A stretch of 47,425 nt of DNA from Haloferax gibbonsii ATCC 33959. GTDB taxonomy: Archaea > Halobacteriota > Halobacteria > Halobacteriales > Haloferacaceae. Below the pieces are notes generated by a model. That model did not search any database, had not been told where the DNA came from, and saw nothing but the letters and a program-made list of their open reading frames with translations. Positions 15,857 through 25,008 of the stretch are shown here, piece after piece. Location of the stretch: assembly GCF_000336775.1 (NCBI RefSeq), contig NZ_AOLJ01000017.1, positions 25,751 to 73,175 of the forward strand, read 5' to 3'. The stretch's first letter is position 1, and every line of letters begins with the position of its first letter. The translations under genes were made by a program, and so were the position numbers.

Positions 15857-18232
15857 CTACTCCCCGAGGGTGCTATCGTCCTCTGAGGCGGTCGCCGCCG
15901 AGTCGCCGCCGTCGACCCGCGCTTCCGTCGCGCTCGGGAGCGCCTCCACGGCTGGGGCCGCCCCGTCGTCCGCAACGTCGAAGCAGTCGAGCGCGACCTG
16001 GAGGTCACCGGCGCGCTCGGCGAGTCTGTCCACCCGCTCCGCGACCGATGCGAGCGCCGCCGTCTGTTCTTCGGTCGCCGCCGCGGCCTCGCGTGCGCCG
16101 GCGCTGGTCCGGTCGCTGATGGCGGACACGTCTTCGACCATGGCGGCGACCTCGGTCGTCGCCTCGGCCTGCCGGTCGGTCGCGCGGCGAATCTCCCGAA
16201 CTCCCTCCGAGGTGTCGGTCGCGTCGTCAACGATGGTGTCGATGGCCTCGACGGCCTCCTCGATGGTCTCGGAGCCCTCACCGACCCGCATCCGCGTCTG
16301 TCTGATGTCCGCGGCTGTCGCCTCGGCCTGCTCGCGCACGCGGTCGATTGAGGCGCCGATTCGCCCGGTCGCCTCCTGCGTCTCCTCGGCGAGTCCCTTC
16401 ACCTCGTCGGCGACGACGGCGAAGCCGTCACCCGCCTCGCCCGCGTGAGCCGCCTCGATGGAGGCGTTGAGCGCGAGGATGTGCGTCTGCGAGGCGAGTC
16501 CGTCGATGAACGCCACCACGTCCTCGATGTCGGTGACGGCGGACGCCAGTTCCTCGACCTGCTCGACCGTGCGGTCGGTCGCCGTCTCGATAGCACGGAG
16601 CTCCAAAATCGCCTCGTCGGCCGCGTCGCGGCCGCGTTCGCCGCGGGAGACGGCGGCCTCGGCGTTGTCGGCGACCGACGCGGCCGAGGCGCTCACCTGC
16701 TGAATCGTCGCCGAGAAGTCGTTGACGCGCTCGGCCACGTCGTCGAGGTGTTCGTCCTGTCGGACCGCGTCGTCGAGGATGTCGGTCATCGACTCGGCGA
16801 CCGCCTCGCCGGCGTCGTTCACCTCGGCGACGCCCGTGCTCGTCGCCGCGCTCGACTCCGCCACCGCCCGGCTGAAGGTCTGCGCGTCGGCGATGACCGC
16901 CCCGAGTTCGTCCATCGTCCGGTTGTACGCCCGCGCGATGTCGCCCATCGCGGCGCTCTCGGAGTCGGGGTCCATCCGGCAGGCGACGTCGCCGTCGGCA
17001 CAGCGCTCCATGACTGCGCGGTACTCCTCCGCCTTCGCTTCGAGGTGGTCGTTGAGGGTCTCTGCCTCGTTCAGACTCGTTCGCAGGGACGCACGCATCT
17101 CGTCGAAGGAGTCGTACAGCGTTCCGAACTCGTCGATGCGGTCGGTTTCGAGGTCCACGTCGAGGTCGCCGTCCGACATCTCCTCGGCGCGTGCGGTCAG
17201 TTCGTCGAGCGTCCGCGTGGTTCGCCGGCCGACGACGACCGCCACGGCACCCAGCGAGCCGAGCGCGACGAGTATCGTCGCGAGGAGGCCGCCGCCGACG
17301 CGGTCGCGGACGCCGTAGGCGCTGGCGGCAGGGACCGCCGTCGAGAGCGTCCAGTCCACGCCGTCGAGTTCGGTGTACGCGACGACGTCCCCGCCGGAGG
17401 TTCGGAAGGTGGCCGCATCCCCGTTCGCAAGCAGGCCGTCGTCGGGGGGTGCAACACTCCCGTTTTCGGCCGTCGTGACGATGGTCGTCCCGTCTGCGCC
17501 GTAGAGCGTGCTCTCGCTTCCGGCCATCGTCTGCTCGGTCGCCGCGAGCCGGGCCGGGAGGCTGACGGTGACGAGGACGACCGACTCGGCGTTCTCCGGT
17601 GGCTTGCTCGCGAGGACGAACGACACCTCGTCGTCGACCGGCGACCGGAAGGTCGACGAGGAGACGTACACCCGCTCGGGCTCGGGGTTGACATTCCGTT
17701 CGAGGTCGTCCCACGGGAGGCCGACCGCGGCGGCCGACTCGCCCTCCAGCGAACTGGCGGTGCTCTCTTTGATTTCGCCGGTTGCGTAGTCGACGTAGTG
17801 GATGGCCGTCACGTCGGACTGACCGAGTTCGCCGCTCCGCTGAAAGAGATAGCTACTGGCCGCCTGCGAGTTGCCGAGTTGGAACTGCCACGTCGAAGAC
17901 GTGGTGCGGGTCTGGAGACGCTTGCTGGCGAGCCACGATTCGAGCCCGTCGGCCTGCAGGTCCGCGGTCGCCGTGAGCTGTTGTTCGACCTGCGCGTCGA
18001 GCGTGTCGTGGACCTGCGTGTAGGTGACTGCGCCGGCGCCCGCCATCACCACCATGGCGACGAGGACGGCGGCGAAGAACTTCCGGGCGTAGGTGCGGCG
18101 AATCGCCCGCGGGACCGCCGCCGAGACGGACGGCCGCGGGAATCGGTCGCCGAGTCTGTCTGATAGGCCGTCGGGAAGCGCGTCCCGAAGGCGTGACCAG
18201 CGTTCTCCCATCGAGCGGGAGTTTCGTTTCAT
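15857..18232 (-). CDS. methyl-accepting chemotaxis transducer (Htr type)
   Basis: The 791-residue transducer has TM1 at ~51-71, an extracellular sensor of ~225 residues with Cache-like features, TM2 at ~303-325, HAMP (from ~330, [16 protein letters not shown]) and a long coiled-coil signalling domain. The hairpin tip reads [20 protein letters not shown], where QTH and AHAGE replace the more usual QTN and ARAGE. This tip binds CheA and CheW and controls the archaellum. The ligand is unknown. The start at 18,232 is ~20-30 bases downstream of a TATA box, so the mRNA is probably leaderless. It diverges from the potassium channel gene. Confidence 0.93.
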   Translation of the reverse strand: MKRNSRSMGERWSRLRDALPDGLSDRLGDRFPRPSVSAAVPRAIRRTYARKFFAAVLVAMVVMAGAGAVTYTQVHDTLDAQVEQQLTATADLQADGLESWLASKRLQTRTTSSTWQFQLGNSQAASSYLFQRSGELGQSDVTAIHYVDYATGEIKESTASSLEGESAAAVGLPWDDLERNVNPEPERVYVSSSTFRSPVDDEVSFVLASKPPENAESVVLVTVSLPARLAATEQTMAGSESTLYGADGTTIVTTAENGSVAPPDDGLLANGDAATFRTSGGDVVAYTELDGVDWTLSTAVPAASAYGVRDRVGGGLLATILVALGSLGAVAVVVGRRTTRTLDELTARAEEMSDGDLDVDLETDRIDEFGTLYDSFDEMRASLRTSLNEAETLNDHLEAKAEEYRAVMERCADGDVACRMDPDSESAAMGDIARAYNRTMDELGAVIADAQTFSRAVAESSAATSTGVAEVNDAGEAVAESMTDILDDAVRQDEHLDDVAERVNDFSATIQQVSASAASVADNAEAAVSRGERGRDAADEAILELRAIETATDRTVEQVEELASAVTDIEDVVAFIDGLASQTHILALNASIEAAHAGEAGDGFAVVADEVKGLAEETQEATGRIGASIDRVREQAEATAADIRQTRMRVGEGSETIEEAVEAIDTIVDDATDTSEGVREIRRATDRQAEATTEVAAMVEDVSAISDRTSAGAREAAAATEEQTAALASVAERVDRLAERAGDLQVALDCFDVADDGAAPAVEALPSATEARVDGGDSAATASEDDSTLGE

Positions 18233-18250
18233 CTGTGATAAATTCGTCTA

Positions 18251-18264
18251 CTATATAGATATAA
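18251..18264 (-). promoter_or_regulatory. TATA box of the transducer gene
   Basis: The minus-strand A+T run TTATATCTATATAG lies ~20-32 bases before the ATG at 18,232. The rest of the 296-base divergent gap to 18,529 shows nothing else recognised. Confidence 0.5.
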
Positions 18265-18499
18265 TTGAGCAAATATCCACATGGATAGAACACCCAAATC
18301 GCCGGCCGAAGTCGAGCATAACCGGAGACGAGACGCGAGAATAAACGCCCTATATCTGCTTTTTCCCGTTGTTGCTTCGATAGCACTAGCCCGATTCGAG
18401 CGATGGGTGAGAGACTCGTCCGGATGTCTTCGGCGATATCGATTTTCAGAGTATATAGTTTCAAAATCGAAAACGAGCGGAGTATCCCGCGAGCAACGG

Positions 18500-18508
18500 T
18501 ATAAGTAT
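18500..18508 (+). promoter_or_regulatory. TATA box of the potassium channel gene
   Basis: TATAAGTAT is centred 25 bases before the ATG at 18,529, the spacing of a leaderless haloarchaeal transcript. This supports the chosen start. Confidence 0.55.
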
Positions 18509-18528
18509 CTCACCGCCGAAGACGAGCC

Positions 18529-19371
18529 ATGGACGGTCACGCGCGGGGGTCGCGTCGCGAGACGCCGCGAGACGTGGTCAGATTCTATCTTCTCGACCAC
18601 CGGACCGCGGTCGGCAAGGCCATCGACATCGCGCTCCTCGCACTCAACCTGCTTTTCGTCGGGGTGTTCGTCGTAGAGACCTACCCGCTTTCGGCGTCGC
18701 TCCAGTCGACGCTCTGGTCCGTCGAGGCCGCCGTCTCTCTCGTGTTCCTCGCGGAGTACCTCCTCCGACTCTACGGCGCGCGGGACCGGACCGCCGAACT
18801 GTTCAACGTCTACTCGTTCGTCGACCTGCTGGCTATCTTGCCGACGCTGGCGGTGCTCGCGCTTCCCATCTCGTCGGTCGCCGCCAACATCGGCTTCCTG
18901 CGGGCGATTCGCGTGGTCCGCGTCCTCCGGTTCTACCGCTTCACGCGCGACGAGGAGTTCTTCTTCGGCACCGTCTCGGTCGGCACGCTCCGCGTGATGA
19001 AACTGCTGTTGACGGTGCTCACCATCTTCTTCGTCGCCGCGGGGATGTTCTACTCGTTCGAACACCGAGTGAACCCCGGCATCGGGACGTTCGGCGACGC
19101 GTTTTACTTCATCGTCGTCGCGCTCTCGACGGTCGGCTTCGGCGACATCGTCCCGGTGACCGAGGCGGGGCGGTGGGTGACGGTCGCCGCCATCCTCGCG
19201 GGCGTCATCCTCATCCCGTGGCAGGCGAGCAAAATCGTCAAGGAGTGGGGCCACCGCGACAAGGTCAACGTCACCTGCCAGAACTGCGGGCTGGCCTACC
19301 ACGACGCCGACGCCTCCCACTGCAAGTCCTGCGGCCACGTCATCTATCAGGAGTACGACTCGCGGGAGTGA
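18529..19371 (+). CDS. voltage-gated-type potassium channel with C-terminal zinc ribbon
   Basis: The 280-residue protein has six-helix architecture: S1 ~31-49, S2 ~61-80, S3 ~94-112, an arginine-rich S4 (RAIRVVRVLRFYRF, 125-138), S5 ~155-178, the selectivity filter TVGFGD (201-206) and S6 ~216-233. After S6 a short zinc ribbon follows with C250, C253, C265 and C268. The pore should pass K+, and the S4 arginines suggest voltage sensing. The zinc ribbon may be a cytoplasmic assembly or gating domain; this role is inferred. The start is supported by the TATA box 25 bases upstream. Confidence 0.92.
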   Translation: MDGHARGSRRETPRDVVRFYLLDHRTAVGKAIDIALLALNLLFVGVFVVETYPLSASLQSTLWSVEAAVSLVFLAEYLLRLYGARDRTAELFNVYSFVDLLAILPTLAVLALPISSVAANIGFLRAIRVVRVLRFYRFTRDEEFFFGTVSVGTLRVMKLLLTVLTIFFVAAGMFYSFEHRVNPGIGTFGDAFYFIVVALSTVGFGDIVPVTEAGRWVTVAAILAGVILIPWQASKIVKEWGHRDKVNVTCQNCGLAYHDADASHCKSCGHVIYQEYDSRE

Positions 19372-19566
19372 GTACGACTCGCGGGTGAACGAACGCGGCC
19401 GCGACGCGGTCACAACCGCGGGTCGAACCGCCGCCGCTGTTCGAACATGAATATTTATTACAGATTGGTCTGTACTGCCGGGTACAACAATGTCGGTCGT
19501 ACGCGTACTTCGCTAACTCTTCTCGTCGCCGCACAGCCGTCCGACCGACCCGAACCATCCAAAATC

Positions 19567-19791
19567 GTGAGCACAAACGCCACCCCGACCTACGAACCGA
19601 CCCTGCGAACAGACCGCGACCCGACCACCGAGGGCGAGACTCGCCCCAACGCCGACCGCACCGACCCCGCGTCGGGCGTCGCCCGGTGTCAGCGCCAGTT
19701 CGAATCGACGCGCACCGAGCGCATCCACAACCTCGTCGACCGCGAGAACCGGTCGATGCCCCGGATGAACCGGGAGTCCGCGTCCGACTGA
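19567..19791 (+). CDS. possible small hydrophilic haloarchaeal protein
   Basis: A 74-codon frame from GTG at 19,567 gives a hydrophilic protein with a helical end (RTERIHNLVDRENRSMPRMN) and chromosomal codon use. A TATA-like stretch (TATTTATT, ~19,451) lies upstream, and between them an ATG at 19,490 opens only an eight-codon frame. There is no recognised domain, and the start is uncertain because the frame remains open upstream to 19,447. It may be a real small protein or a chance frame in an otherwise empty ~510-base gap. Confidence 0.4.
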   Translation: MSTNATPTYEPTLRTDRDPTTEGETRPNADRTDPASGVARCQRQFESTRTERIHNLVDRENRSMPRMNRESASD

Positions 19792-19883
19792 GGTGCGTCG
19801 GCGGCGCATCCGTGGCCGTTCCCGTCTCCGTTCACTTGCGGAGACACGTCGCTTGAAGTGAGTGGCCGACCGACGGGAGAGCG

Positions 19884-20603
19884 ATGCGATTGGCACGGAT
19901 TCGAACCGACGACGGAGTGGTGTCGGGTCGGTACGACGACGGCGTCGTAACGGCCGACGGCGAGGAGTACGAAGTCGGCGTCGACGCCGAGTTGCTCGCG
20001 CCCTGCGAGCCGACCGCGCTCTACTGCGTGGGTCGGAACTACGCGGCGACGGTCGACCAGATGGACTACGATATTCCCGACCAGCCGGACTGGTTCATCA
20101 AGCCGCCGGTGTCGGTGCTCGACCCCGGCGCGGACATCGAGTACCCCGACTGGACCGACGAACTGACCTACGCCGGCGAACTGGCGGCCGTCATCGACCG
20201 CGAGTGCTCGGACGTGGCCGAGGAAGACGTGTCCGACGTGGTCCGCGGCTACACGATTCTCAACGACCTCGACGCGCTCGACCAGCCCGGCCGGACCGCC
20301 CGGAAGGCCTTCGACGGCTCCGGGCCGCTCGGCCCGTGGATAGAGACCGACGTGGAGCCCGCGAACATCGACATGACGACCCACGTCGGCGGTGAACTCC
20401 GGCAGGAAGCGAACACCGAGCGGATGCTCTTTTCGCCCGCCGAGGTCGTCTCGTTCCTCTCGGAGCGCTACACCTTCCAGCCGGGCGACGTGATCTCGTT
20501 CGGCAGCCCGGCGAACCCCGGACTGGTCGAGGCCGGCGACGACGTGGAAATCTGGTACGAGGGCGTCGGAACGCTCACGAACAGCGTCGTCGACGGCGAG
20601 TAA
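19884..20603 (+). CDS. fumarylacetoacetate hydrolase (FAH) family protein
   Basis: The 239-residue protein has the FAH fold landmarks YCVGRNYA (47-54), KPPVSVL (73-79), GYTILNDLDALD (122-133), KAFDG and PLGPWI. Family members are Mg/Mn-dependent hydrolases, decarboxylases or isomerases acting on C-C bonds of oxo-acids. The normal metal-binding Glu-x-Glu reads A97-G98-E99, so one ligand is missing; E99 and D128 are kept. Activity may be altered or another residue (E93) may substitute. The protein is monocistronic and its substrate unknown. Confidence 0.88.
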   Translation: MRLARIRTDDGVVSGRYDDGVVTADGEEYEVGVDAELLAPCEPTALYCVGRNYAATVDQMDYDIPDQPDWFIKPPVSVLDPGADIEYPDWTDELTYAGELAAVIDRECSDVAEEDVSDVVRGYTILNDLDALDQPGRTARKAFDGSGPLGPWIETDVEPANIDMTTHVGGELRQEANTERMLFSPAEVVSFLSERYTFQPGDVISFGSPANPGLVEAGDDVEIWYEGVGTLTNSVVDGE

Positions 20604-20665
20604 GGAGGCGCGCGGCGAGACGACGAGGTGTGAGCGGACGACCGACGGTCGTCAGGTCGCCCGGC

Positions 20666-20884
20666 TCAGTTCAGCGCCTCGACCTCGTCCGTGAGGTCGC
20701 CCGGCTCGTCCACGGGACCGTTGACGAACAGGCCGTGCGCCATCACGACGGCCGCGAGGGCGCTGAAGCCGACGAGCGTCGTCTGCGGCTCCATCGAGGT
20801 GAGTCGGCCGGCGACGACGCCGGCGACGAGGCTCCCGAGGATGCCGAGGAGTACGAGGTCGTAGTACTGCCACGTGTAGCCCAT
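20666..20884 (-). CDS. small two-helix membrane protein
   Basis: The 72-residue protein has two hydrophobic helices, ~9-26 (LVLLGILGSLVAGVVAG) and ~37-54, and an acidic C-terminal tail (DEPGDLTDEVEALN). It is divergent from aIF2-beta with ~140 bases between starts. It is a typical small haloarchaeal membrane protein of unknown role. Confidence 0.75.
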   Translation of the reverse strand: MGYTWQYYDLVLLGILGSLVAGVVAGRLTSMEPQTTLVGFSALAAVVMAHGLFVNGPVDEPGDLTDEVEALN

Positions 20885-21023
20885 GGAGGAGCGTTGGAGA
20901 GCCAGCGGCGAAGGCGTGGCGCTCGGTTCCGCCGTCGAAGGAGGTGAAACGAACGCCGACGCGTCGGTGCCGCGGGGAGGACGGTCACGGAACGGCTATA
21001 CGTCGCCAGACACTCGAACCCCT

Positions 21024-21632
21024 ATGGAGTATCAGACTGCGCTCGACCGAGCGCTCAACGTCCTACCGGAACGAAACGTCGAACAGGAACGCCTCAAAGT
21101 GCCGGACCCGTCCGGCGAGACCGACGGCGCGTTCACCCGCCTCACCAACCTCGGGGAGATCGCGGACGCGCTCTCGCGGACGCCCGCACACCTCCACAGC
21201 GCCATCCAGCGCACGCTCGGGACGAGCGGTCAGCTGGAAGGCGACCGCGCCCGCTACAGCGGGTCGTTCTCCATCAACGACTTCGAGGAGGCCATCGACG
21301 GCTACGTCGAGGAGTACGTCATCTGCTCGGAGTGTGGCCTGCCGGACACCCGCCTCGTCACCGAGGACGGCGTCGACATGCTTCGCTGTGAGGCCTGTGG
21401 TGCGTTCCGCCCGGTCCAGAAGCGCTCCAGCGTGAGCAACAAGCGCCAGCGCGAGGCCGTCGAAGAGGGTCGCACCTACGAGGTCGAAATCACCGGGACC
21501 GGCCGCAAGGGCGACGGCGTCGCCCAGCGCGGGAAGTACACCATCTTCGTGCCCGGCGCGCAGGAAGGACAGACCGTCCGCGTCTACATCAAGAACACGA
21601 GCGGGTCGCTCGCGTTCGCGCGACTCGCCTGA
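21024..21632 (+). CDS. eif2b: translation initiation factor aIF2 beta-like protein with TRAM domain
   Basis: The 202-residue protein starts with the MEYQTALDRAL helix of aIF2-beta, has the central domain with ARYSGSFSINDFE, the zinc knuckle C101, C104, C122 and C125, and a C-terminal TRAM domain (~148-202, with ITGTGRKGDGVAQRGKYTIFVPGA). aIF2-beta binds aIF2-gamma and supports initiator tRNA delivery; TRAM domains bind RNA. The fusion is a known haloarchaeal form. The start is fixed by the family N-terminus, and CTATAC ~25 bases upstream suggests a leaderless mRNA. Confidence 0.93.
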   Translation: MEYQTALDRALNVLPERNVEQERLKVPDPSGETDGAFTRLTNLGEIADALSRTPAHLHSAIQRTLGTSGQLEGDRARYSGSFSINDFEEAIDGYVEEYVICSECGLPDTRLVTEDGVDMLRCEACGAFRPVQKRSSVSNKRQREAVEEGRTYEVEITGTGRKGDGVAQRGKYTIFVPGAQEGQTVRVYIKNTSGSLAFARLA

Positions 21633-21773
21633 GCCGGACGCACGCGTCGCACCGACGCGGCGGAACACGAGTCGCTCGGCGACCGATTTCCGCGCACAGT
21701 CTCATATTCTCTCGCCGCGGTCGCTTCTTTCGCGGGCCGGTTCACCGACGTCGGCGACGCCCGCGAGACGCAG

Positions 21774-22016
21774 TTATTCGTCTTCGCCGGCCTCGCCGCT
21801 CTCACCGGCCTCACCGCCGCACCGACCGCGGAGGCCGAACAGCGCGACGAGGAGGAACACCGCTCCCTCTACTCGCGCCGCCGTCACCACCCACGGCTTC
21901 ACCGTCATCTCGCCGCCGTCCTCGTAGGCGAGGCGCGTCAACACGGCGATTAGTTTGTCCGGAACGAGCAGTTCAACCAGACCGAACGCCGCCAGCAGAG
22001 CTCGGAGCATATCCAC
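21774..22016 (-). CDS. small membrane protein
   Basis: The 80-residue protein has an amphipathic N-terminus (MDMLRALLAAFGLVELLVPDKLIAVLTRLAYED), one clear membrane helix (~47-61, ARVEGAVFLLVALFGL) and an acidic Gly/Glu tail. No named family recognised. It lies convergent to aIF2-beta and downstream of the epimerase on the same strand. Confidence 0.7.
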   Translation of the reverse strand: MDMLRALLAAFGLVELLVPDKLIAVLTRLAYEDGGEMTVKPWVVTAARVEGAVFLLVALFGLRGRCGGEAGESGEAGEDE

Positions 22017-22115
22017 ATATCGGGGCGGAATCGGTGAAAAGGCGACGCTCGTTCCTACGACGCGGGAGCGATGGCCTCCCCCGTTCTCGGCTTGCCACCG
22101 CGACGACCGACGGGC

Positions 22116-23135
22116 CTACTCGCCAGACTCGAACCCCGCGACGAACGCGTCGGTCGAATCCCGCCACGCGGCCGCGAGGTCGTCCGAGAGCGGGTCGGCG
22201 TCCCAGGGCTCGACCTCATCGTGGTCGTCCAGCCACGACACCACCTCGCGGACACCGTCCTCGAACGCGACCGTGTAGCGGAATCCGAGGTCGGCCTGCG
22301 CCCGGCTGTTGTCGAAGACGGTGCTGTACCGGAAGTGGTCCCGGAGCATCCGCGTCCGGTCGGGCGCGACCGCGCGGAGCACCTCGGTCGGGACGTGGAC
22401 GAGGTCGGGTTCGGGCGCGTCGAGCGCGGCCGCGACGCGCTCGTGGTACTGGTTCCACGTCATCGTCTCCTCGCTCGTGACGTTGTAGGCGCGGCCGCCG
22501 ACGCCCGGACGCTCGACCGCGCCGACGAACGCCCGCGCCACGTCGTCACGGTGACACGGCCCCCACAGCGAGGTGCCGTCGCCGTGGACGATGACCGGCT
22601 TCCCCTCACGGATTCGGTCGATGTACGACGAGTCCGTGCCGAGCGTGTGGACGAGCGTCCCGCCCTCGCCGTAGGTGTTCCACGGGCGGAGGACGACCAC
22701 CTCGAACCCGTCGGGGTCGTGCGCGTCGAAGAACGCGTCTTCGGCGGCGATTTTCCCGGCCGCGTAGTCGCTGACCGGCGGGTTCCGCGGGCTCGATTCG
22801 GTGACGGGGTTTCTCGGCGGCGGCCGGTGATACACGTCGATGGTGCTGCAGAAGACGTAGCGGTCGACGACGCTTCGGCAGATTTCGATTGCCTCGCGGG
22901 CGGTCTCGGCGTCGAAACACGCCATGTCGACGACGACTTCGGGGCTCGCGTCCCGAATCGCGCCGCGAAGCACCGACGGGTCGTCGCGGTCGCCGGCGAC
23001 CCGTTCGACGCCCGACGGGAGGTCGTCGTCGGTCTCGCCCCGCTGGAGGCTGGTCACGTCGTGGCCGGCGGCGACGAGTCGCCGAACGATTCCCGTGCCG
23101 AGCAGTCCGGTTCCGCCGATGACGAACACGTCCAT
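22116..23135 (-). CDS. NAD-dependent epimerase/dehydratase (extended SDR)
   Basis: The 339-residue protein begins MDVFVIGGTGLLGTGI, the Rossmann GGxGxxG loop, with the SDR region VVDMACFD near 70-77. The usual catalytic YxxxK reads YAAGK, after STIDVY. A second half suited to nucleotide-sugar or isoprenoid-type substrates follows. The ATG at 23,135 gives a correct Rossmann start, so an in-frame upstream extension of 18 residues is rejected. The family acts on nucleotide sugars or mRNA-binding paralogs; the substrate here is not determinable. Confidence 0.88.
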   Translation of the reverse strand: MDVFVIGGTGLLGTGIVRRLVAAGHDVTSLQRGETDDDLPSGVERVAGDRDDPSVLRGAIRDASPEVVVDMACFDAETAREAIEICRSVVDRYVFCSTIDVYHRPPPRNPVTESSPRNPPVSDYAAGKIAAEDAFFDAHDPDGFEVVVLRPWNTYGEGGTLVHTLGTDSSYIDRIREGKPVIVHGDGTSLWGPCHRDDVARAFVGAVERPGVGGRAYNVTSEETMTWNQYHERVAAALDAPEPDLVHVPTEVLRAVAPDRTRMLRDHFRYSTVFDNSRAQADLGFRYTVAFEDGVREVVSWLDDHDEVEPWDADPLSDDLAAAWRDSTDAFVAGFESGE

Positions 23136-23218
23136 GCGTCGTGAGGCGCTGCGAACGGTGATAAACCCCCGACTGCGGGGCGACAACACTCATCTCGCCG
23201 CAAAGCGAATAATCGATT

Positions 23219-24037
23219 ATGAAGGTATATCTCACTGACGGGACGAGCTTCGAGTGCGGCGGCTACAAGGCGCTCGACTCCGGCGGGGTCGTCCTCACGG
23301 CCGACAAGAAGCGAAAACAGGTCGTCGGCTACGTGCCGGCGGACGCGCTGGTGTACGTCCTCCCCGACGACGTGGAGCCGGGCGACTCGCTCGCCGAAGG
23401 TGGCGTCGGAGACCGAGACGACGACACCGACGACGCGGACGACGCGTCCGGAGACGACGAGGGTGAAGGGGAAGTCGATGCCGACGGCGACGGACACGAC
23501 ACCGGAGACAGCGAGACGGCCGACCGCGACGACGACGCCGACCCGACCATCGCCGAAGCCGGCGTCGACCCGGACGTCGCGGGCGTGAGCGCCGTCGCCG
23601 ACGGGAAGAACGAACACACCCACGAAGACCTCGCGGCGCGCATCGACGAGGTCGAAGGCCGAGTGGACGGCCTCGACGGTCGCGTGGACGCGATGACCGA
23701 ACAGTTGGCGACGGTCGTCTCGGCGGGCGGCGTGGGTGCCGAAGCCGCCGACGAGGAAGCGCGGGACCCCGAGGACCCGCGGAACATCCGCGGCATCGGC
23801 GAGGCGTACGCGACTCGGCTCCGGGCGGCGGGCATCGACACCGTGTCGGCGCTCCGCGAGGCGTCTGACGAGGAACTCGCCGCGGCCGCGGACGTGTCGG
23901 CCCGACGGGTTACCGACTGGAAACGGCGGGCCGAGCGGTACGCCGAGCGACTGGCGTCGGAAAGCGACCCCGAACCGGAGAGTGACGCGCGCACCGAAAA
24001 CGAGACCGACGCCGACGACGCGACCGGTGACGAGTAG
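23219..24037 (+). CDS. helix-hairpin-helix domain protein with acidic linker
   Basis: The 272-residue protein has three parts: an N-terminal beta-rich domain (~1-55, MKVYLTDGTSFECGGYKAL), a very acidic Asp/Glu linker (~60-115) with a short coiled-coil segment (~135-165), and a C-terminal helix-hairpin-helix pair (~178-235, NIRGIGEAYATRLRAAGIDTV). HhH domains of this kind bind DNA without sequence specificity, as in DNA ligases and topoisomerases. It is divergent from the epimerase gene. No enzymatic motif seen. Confidence 0.85.
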   Translation: MKVYLTDGTSFECGGYKALDSGGVVLTADKKRKQVVGYVPADALVYVLPDDVEPGDSLAEGGVGDRDDDTDDADDASGDDEGEGEVDADGDGHDTGDSETADRDDDADPTIAEAGVDPDVAGVSAVADGKNEHTHEDLAARIDEVEGRVDGLDGRVDAMTEQLATVVSAGGVGAEAADEEARDPEDPRNIRGIGEAYATRLRAAGIDTVSALREASDEELAAAADVSARRVTDWKRRAERYAERLASESDPEPESDARTENETDADDATGDE

Positions 24038-24162
24038 CCGCCCGCACCGCTTCCGTTTCCGGAGCCGCGTCTCCCCGCGAGGTCCGTCCCTCGTCCCGCG
24101 TAGTTCCCATCGCGCGGGAACTGGCGAAGAGGGTGATACTGTCCCCGCCTAACTCCCAGTTG

Positions 24163-24591
24163 ATGTACGACACAATCCTCGTGCCGATAGACGGGAGCGA
24201 CTCGATGCAGCCGGTCGTCGAAGACGCCGCGGAACTCGCCGCAGAGCGCGACGCCGCCGTCTCCCTGCTCTACGTCGTCGACGAACGCGCCTTCCTGACG
24301 CTCGCCGACGAGCGCGTCGACGAGGTGTACGAGGAACTCAGGTCGCAGGGCGAAGCCGCGCTCGCCGAGGCCGCCGAGACGATGGCCGAGTACGGCGTCG
24401 ACGCCGCCACGGAACTCCGCCGCGGCGACCCGGCCGAGGAGATTCTCGCGTTCGCCGAGGAGATAGACGCGGCGCTCATCTCGATGGGCACCCACGCGCG
24501 CTTCGAGGACAACATCCTCGGAAGCGTCTCGCGGTCGGTCGTCGTCCAGTCGAAGATTCCCGTGCTCGCCACCCCCATCGAGCGGCGGTAA
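24163..24591 (+). CDS. universal stress protein (UspA family)
   Basis: The 142-residue protein has the single-domain Usp fold with MYDTILVPIDGSD at the start. The ATP-binding G-x2-G-x9-G-S pattern lies near the end (MGTHARFEDNILGSVSRSVV), close to the usual GxxG form although the second Gly is replaced (GTHA). The start at 24,163 matches the family N-terminus. Haloarchaea carry many such proteins, which are linked to stress and salinity responses; the specific role is unknown. Confidence 0.92.
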   Translation: MYDTILVPIDGSDSMQPVVEDAAELAAERDAAVSLLYVVDERAFLTLADERVDEVYEELRSQGEAALAEAAETMAEYGVDAATELRRGDPAEEILAFAEEIDAALISMGTHARFEDNILGSVSRSVVVQSKIPVLATPIERR

Positions 24592-24735
24592 TCCGCCCGC
24601 GCCGGGCGAGCGAGTGCGTCGCAACCGTAAAGCGGGTTCCGTGGTCCCGTGTCTCGCGTCTGTCCCCGATTCTCGCCGGGGTCGGTCAATCCCCGATTCT
24701 CGTCGCGTTTCCGGCCCGGGCCCGGACCCCTCGAT

Positions 24736-25008
24736 TCAGAGTCGCAGGAGCAACAGGAGGACGCCGAAGAACGTCGAGGCGGCGCTGATGAGAAGCAGGC
24801 CGCCGCTGAGGACGAGCGTGCCGCCGTCGAGCGTCGGGGTCGTCCCGCTGGCGGCGACGTTCATCACCGACATGCCCGCCGAGAGGTCGGCGACGGGGGC
24901 GAGGACGGCGATACAGAACGTTACGAGGCCGGCGACGACGAGGGCGTAGGGCGTGAACGGGGGACTCCGCCGAGTCGGGTGGCGGCGGACCGGGTAGCTG
25001 CGAGACAT
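24736..25008 (-). CDS. small membrane protein with two hydrophobic helices
   Basis: The 90-residue protein has a basic N-terminus (RRHPTRRSP), helix 1 at ~21-42 (YALVVAGLVTFCIAVLAPVADL), a polar loop and helix 2 at ~66-90 ending the protein with a Leu run. The role is unknown. A 333-base gap follows upstream to the msrB end. Confidence 0.7.
   Translation of the reverse strand: MSRSYPVRRHPTRRSPPFTPYALVVAGLVTFCIAVLAPVADLSAGMSVMNVAASGTTPTLDGGTLVLSGGLLLISAASTFFGVLLLLLRL

Noticed and set aside
16445-18163. Long plus-strand frame antisense to the first transducer
   Set aside because: High G+C creates long open frames opposite real genes. The composition is not that of a haloarchaeal protein and the minus-strand transducer is unambiguous.
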